Of a stretch of 64,000 nt of DNA, positions 61,153-64,000 are shown piece by piece. The stretch spans positions 620,001 through 684,000 of the forward strand of contig CAWEWH010000005.1 in NCBI GenBank assembly GCA_963812775.1, written 5' to 3'. The first letter of the stretch is position 1. Every line of letters begins with the position of its first letter. Source of the DNA: CAWEWH01 sp963812775. GTDB lineage: Bacteria > Pseudomonadota > Alphaproteobacteria > Rhizobiales > Beijerinckiaceae. The translations under genes and the position numbers were made by a program. The notes under the pieces are model-generated. The model ran no database searches. It was given only the letters and a program-made list of their open reading frames with translations, and had not been told where the DNA came from.

Positions 61153-63999
61153 CTACTCGGCGACGGTGAACAGGCCGGCATTGCCCCCGGCTGCCGCGGT
61201 ATTCACCGTCACGGTCTGCTCGATGGCGAAACGCGGCAGGTAATGCGGGCCGCCCGCCTTTGGGCCGGTGCCGGAAAGGCCATGACCGCCGAACGGCTGC
61301 GAGCCGACGACCGCGCCGATCATGCTGCGGTTGACGTAGACGTTGCCGGTGGCCATGCGGCCAATGATGCGGTCAACCGTGGCGTCAATGCGCGAATGGA
61401 TGCCGAGGGTGAGGCCATAGCCCGTGCTGTCGATTTGATCGAGCAGAGCGTCGAGGTCGGCGGCGCGATAGCGCACGATGTGCAGGATGGGACCGAAGAC
61501 CTCTTCGGTGAGCGCCGCGGCACTCTCGAGCTCGATCACATGCGGCGCGACATAGTAGCCCGTCGCGGGCACCCGGCCGCCGTGGTGCAGGCGCGCCGAC
61601 CTGCCGCGCGCTTCGATGTATGAGGTGAGGCGCTGCCAGGCGCCCTTGTCGATGACCGGCCCGACATGCGTTGCCGGATCGCGCGGATCGCCGACCTTGA
61701 GCTCGCGCGCCGCTCCCGTCACCATCGTGATGATGGTGTCGGCCACGTCCTCCTGCACGCACAGGAGCCGTAGCGCCGAGCAGCGTTGGCCGGCCGACCG
61801 GAACGACGATGTCATCACGTCGTCGGTGACCTGCTCGGGCAGCGCCGTGGCGTCAGCGATCATGACGTTGATGCCGCCCGTTTCGGCGATGAGCGGGACG
61901 ATCGGCCCGTCTTTGCCCGCCAGCGCGCGGTTGATCGATCGCGCCACCTCGGTCGATCCCGTGAACACGATGCCGCCAACCGCCGGGTGCTCGACGAGGG
62001 TCGCCCCGACGCTGCCGTCGCCCGGCACGAGCGCCAGGGCCGCGGCGACGATTCCCGCCTCGTGCAGAAGCCGCACCGCAGCGGCCGCCACGAGCGGCGT
62101 CTGCTCGGCGGGCTTTGCGACGACGGCGTTGCCGGCCATGAGGGCCGCCGCGACCTGACCGGTGAAGATCGCCAGCGGGAAATTCCACGGCGAGATGGCC
62201 ACGAAGACGCCGCGTCCGCGCAGGCTCAGCGCGTTCGCCTCGCCCGTTGGGCCCGGCAGTGGCCGCGCCTCGCCGAAGAGACGCACGCCTTCGGCCGCGT
62301 AGTAGCGGCAGAAGTCGGCGGCCTCGCGCACTTCGCCAAGCGCGTCGTCGAGGGTCTTGCCGCCCTCGTTCTGCAACAGCGAGATGAAATGCCCGCGCCG
62401 GCCCTCCAGGAGATCTGCGGCGCGCACGAGCGCGGCGGCGCGCGCCGCCGGCGACCTCTCGCTCCAGGCCGGAAACGCCGCCGTCGCTGCCCGCATGGCG
62501 GCATCGGCGGTCTGGCGGCCGGCTTCGGTCACACTGCCGACGATGGTCGAGCCGTCGATGGGGCTGATGATGTGCCGCGCATCACCCTTGTGCGCCGTGC
62601 CGCCGACGAGCGGCACGGCGGTCGGCCGCTCCGGCGCGCCGCGGCGCGCCTCGTCGAGTAAGTCCACGAGCGATTGACGATGCCCGAATTCGACGCCCCG
62701 GGAATTGACGCGCGCTGGCTGAAAGAGATCGCGTGGGATGGGCACGCCGCGATGCCGGGCCGCCTCGGGCTTGCCGATGATGGCGGCGGGGCGGCGCAGC
62801 ATTGTCTCCACGGGTATCGAATCGTCTGCCGCCGCCGCCACGAAGGACGAATTGGCGCCGTTCTCGAGGAGCCGGCGCACCAGATAGGCGAGGAGATCGC
62901 GATGCGAGCCGACCGGCGCATAGATGCGACAGGCGAGGTCGGGCCGCCGCTCGAGCAGATCGGCGTAGAGGGCCTCGCCCATGCCGTGCAGGCGCTGGAA
63001 CTCGAAGCCGCCGCCGCTCGCCAGCGGCAGGATCGTGGCCACCGTCAGTGCATTGTGGGTGGCGAATTGCGGGAAGAGACGCGGTCGCGCCGCGAGAAGC
63101 TTCTTGGCGCAGGCGATGTAGTTGAGATCGGTCATCGCCTTGCGGGTGAACACCGGATAGTCGGGAAGGCCGCGCTCCTGGGCGCGCTTGATCTCGGTGT
63201 CCCAATAGGCGCCCTTGACCAGGCGCACCATCATGCGCCGGCTCAACCCCTCGGCCAGCGCGATGCTCCAGTCGACGACGGCTTCCGCACGCTTCTGATA
63301 GGCCTGAACCGCGAGGCCGAACCCATCCCAACCGGCAAGCGACGGGTCGGCGAAGACGATGCCGATCACCGCAAGCGACAATTCGAGCCGGTCGGCTTCC
63401 TCGGCATCGACGGTGAAATTGAGCCCGTGCGATTTGGCGGCCCGCGCCAGATCGAGAAGCGGCGGCACGAGCTCCCGCAGCACCCGTTCGCGGCTCACGG
63501 CCTCGTAGCGCGGATGCAGCGCCGAGAGCTTCACCGAGATGCCCGGTCGATCGGGCAATGGCGCGGCGCCGGCCGCGCTGCCGATGGCCGCAATGGCGCC
63601 CCGATAGGCCTCGAGGTAGCGGGCCGCGTCGGCGGCGGTGCGCGCGCCCTCGCCCAGCATGTCGAACGAATAGCGATAGCGCGGCGTCTCTGCGGCCCGC
63701 TCCAGCGCCGCCTCGATGGTCTGGCCGAACACGAAGTGATTGCCGATGACCCGCATGGCTTCGCGCGTGGCCGCGCGCAGCGCCGGCAGACCGATGCGCC
63801 GCGCCACCGGCCCCAATATGCCTTCCGGCGTTTCCCCCGCCTGGATGATGCGTGCCGCAAGTCCGAGCGCCCAGGCGGACGCCGTGGCGAAGAGCGCGTC
63901 CGAGCGCGTCTGGTGGTGGATGAATTCCGTAAGGCCGAGCTTGTCCTCGATGAGCCGGTCGGCCGTCGCCGCGTCGGGGACGCGCAGCAGCGCCTCGGC
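61153..63999 (-). CDS. putA: Bifunctional proline dehydrogenase / P5C dehydrogenase PutA, N-terminus beyond the window
   Basis: Partial, 949 codons; the frame is open to the window end. Proline dehydrogenase domain: ISVKLSALHPRYEAVSR, VRLVKGAYWDTEIKRAQERG and the flavin-pocket region; P5C dehydrogenase domain: ISPWNFPLAIFTGQVAAAL, GNAVVAKPAEQTPL and catalytic SAGQRCSALRLLCVQ with Cys in QRCSALR. C-terminus ends AAGGNAGLFTVAE, typical for short PutA with no further domain. No stop or start lies in the missing 5' end here, so a DNA-binding domain cannot be judged. Confidence 0.96.
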   Translation of the reverse strand, partial: AEALLRVPDAATADRLIEDKLGLTEFIHHQTRSDALFATASAWALGLAARIIQAGETPEGILGPVARRIGLPALRAATREAMRVIGNHFVFGQTIEAALERAAETPRYRYSFDMLGEGARTAADAARYLEAYRGAIAAIGSAAGAAPLPDRPGISVKLSALHPRYEAVSRERVLRELVPPLLDLARAAKSHGLNFTVDAEEADRLELSLAVIGIVFADPSLAGWDGFGLAVQAYQKRAEAVVDWSIALAEGLSRRMMVRLVKGAYWDTEIKRAQERGLPDYPVFTRKAMTDLNYIACAKKLLAARPRLFPQFATHNALTVATILPLASGGGFEFQRLHGMGEALYADLLERRPDLACRIYAPVGSHRDLLAYLVRRLLENGANSSFVAAAADDSIPVETMLRRPAAIIGKPEAARHRGVPIPRDLFQPARVNSRGVEFGHRQSLVDLLDEARRGAPERPTAVPLVGGTAHKGDARHIISPIDGSTIVGSVTEAGRQTADAAMRAATAAFPAWSERSPAARAAALVRAADLLEGRRGHFISLLQNEGGKTLDDALGEVREAADFCRYYAAEGVRLFGEARPLPGPTGEANALSLRGRGVFVAISPWNFPLAIFTGQVAAALMAGNAVVAKPAEQTPLVAAAAVRLLHEAGIVAAALALVPGDGSVGATLVEHPAVGGIVFTGSTEVARSINRALAGKDGPIVPLIAETGGINVMIADATALPEQVTDDVMTSSFRSAGQRCSALRLLCVQEDVADTIITMVTGAARELKVGDPRDPATHVGPVIDKGAWQRLTSYIEARGRSARLHHGGRVPATGYYVAPHVIELESAAALTEEVFGPILHIVRYRAADLDALLDQIDSTGYGLTLGIHSRIDATVDRIIGRMATGNVYVNRSMIGAVVGSQPFGGHGLSGTGPKAGGPHYLPRFAIEQTVTVNTAAAGGNAGLFTVAE

Positions 64000-64000
64000 C

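Overview
The window is 64 kb of GC-rich chromosomal DNA from an alphaproteobacterium, most likely a member of the Hyphomicrobiales (Rhizobiales) near the Bradyrhizobium/Rhodopseudomonas/Xanthobacteraceae side. The case rests on gene content and order (chvI-chvG-hprK-EIIA-HPr-ahcY; divL next to tsaE-amgK and murU; addB-addA-trxA; trpF-trpB-trpA-accD-folC; rpsT-dnaA-dnaN-recF-gyrB), on a TtlI-like palindromic repeat of the kind common between genes in rhizobia, and on CcrM-type GANTC sites near dnaA. Nearly all of it is housekeeping core. No tRNA, rRNA, CRISPR array, prophage or insertion sequence was seen.

Layout. 1-3.9 kb: the ChvG/ChvI two-component system and the incomplete nitrogen-type PTS branch (HprK, EIIA, HPr). 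4-5.5 kb: ahcY behind a palindromic operator. 5.6-8.2 kb: a DivL-type cell-cycle pseudo-kinase. 8.2-10.5 kb: a TsaE-AmgK fusion plus MurU (tRNA t6A modification and peptidoglycan sugar recycling). 10.5-17.6 kb: AddAB recombination helicase-nuclease and thioredoxin. 17.6-19.2 kb: a divergent TetR/hydrolase pair that looks inserted. 19.3-28 kb, minus strand: folC, accD, trpABF, lapA, ihfB, sppA, rpsA. 28.2-36.7 kb: an isomerase, argG, two tandem secreted paralogues, an Lgt-like membrane enzyme coupled to a radical SAM protein with extra Cys clusters, several tiny membrane proteins, and typA. 36.7-39.6 kb: small envelope proteins and a heme-sensor-type cyclase flanked by a duplicated micro-gene. 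39.7-46.4 kb, minus strand: two cysK, an Rrf2 regulator, dut, coaBC, ubiB, ubiE. 46.5-49.5 kb: mutM, enoyl-CoA hydratase, TSUP transporter, rpsT. 49.6-57.2 kb: dnaA region, dnaN, recF, gyrB. 57.3-61.1 kb: an FbpABC ferric-iron importer. 61.2-64 kb: 5'-truncated putA.

Two points dominate the second-look list. First, at least eleven genes' worth of reading-frame breaks (hprK, addB twice, addA, hydrolase, ihfB, both cysK, gyrB end, fbpB twice) are all of the same sign (one extra base), and eight lie on GANNTC or GACGTTC words that collapse to the palindromes GANTC or GACGTC when one base is removed. This looks like a motif-linked base-calling artefact more than real gene decay. Second, the 31.8-34.7 kb cluster (Lgt-like protein, MJ0619/Tes-like radical SAM enzyme, a 25-codon ORF and three related 70-74 aa membrane proteins) is the best candidate for an undescribed system, possibly acting on membrane lipids.
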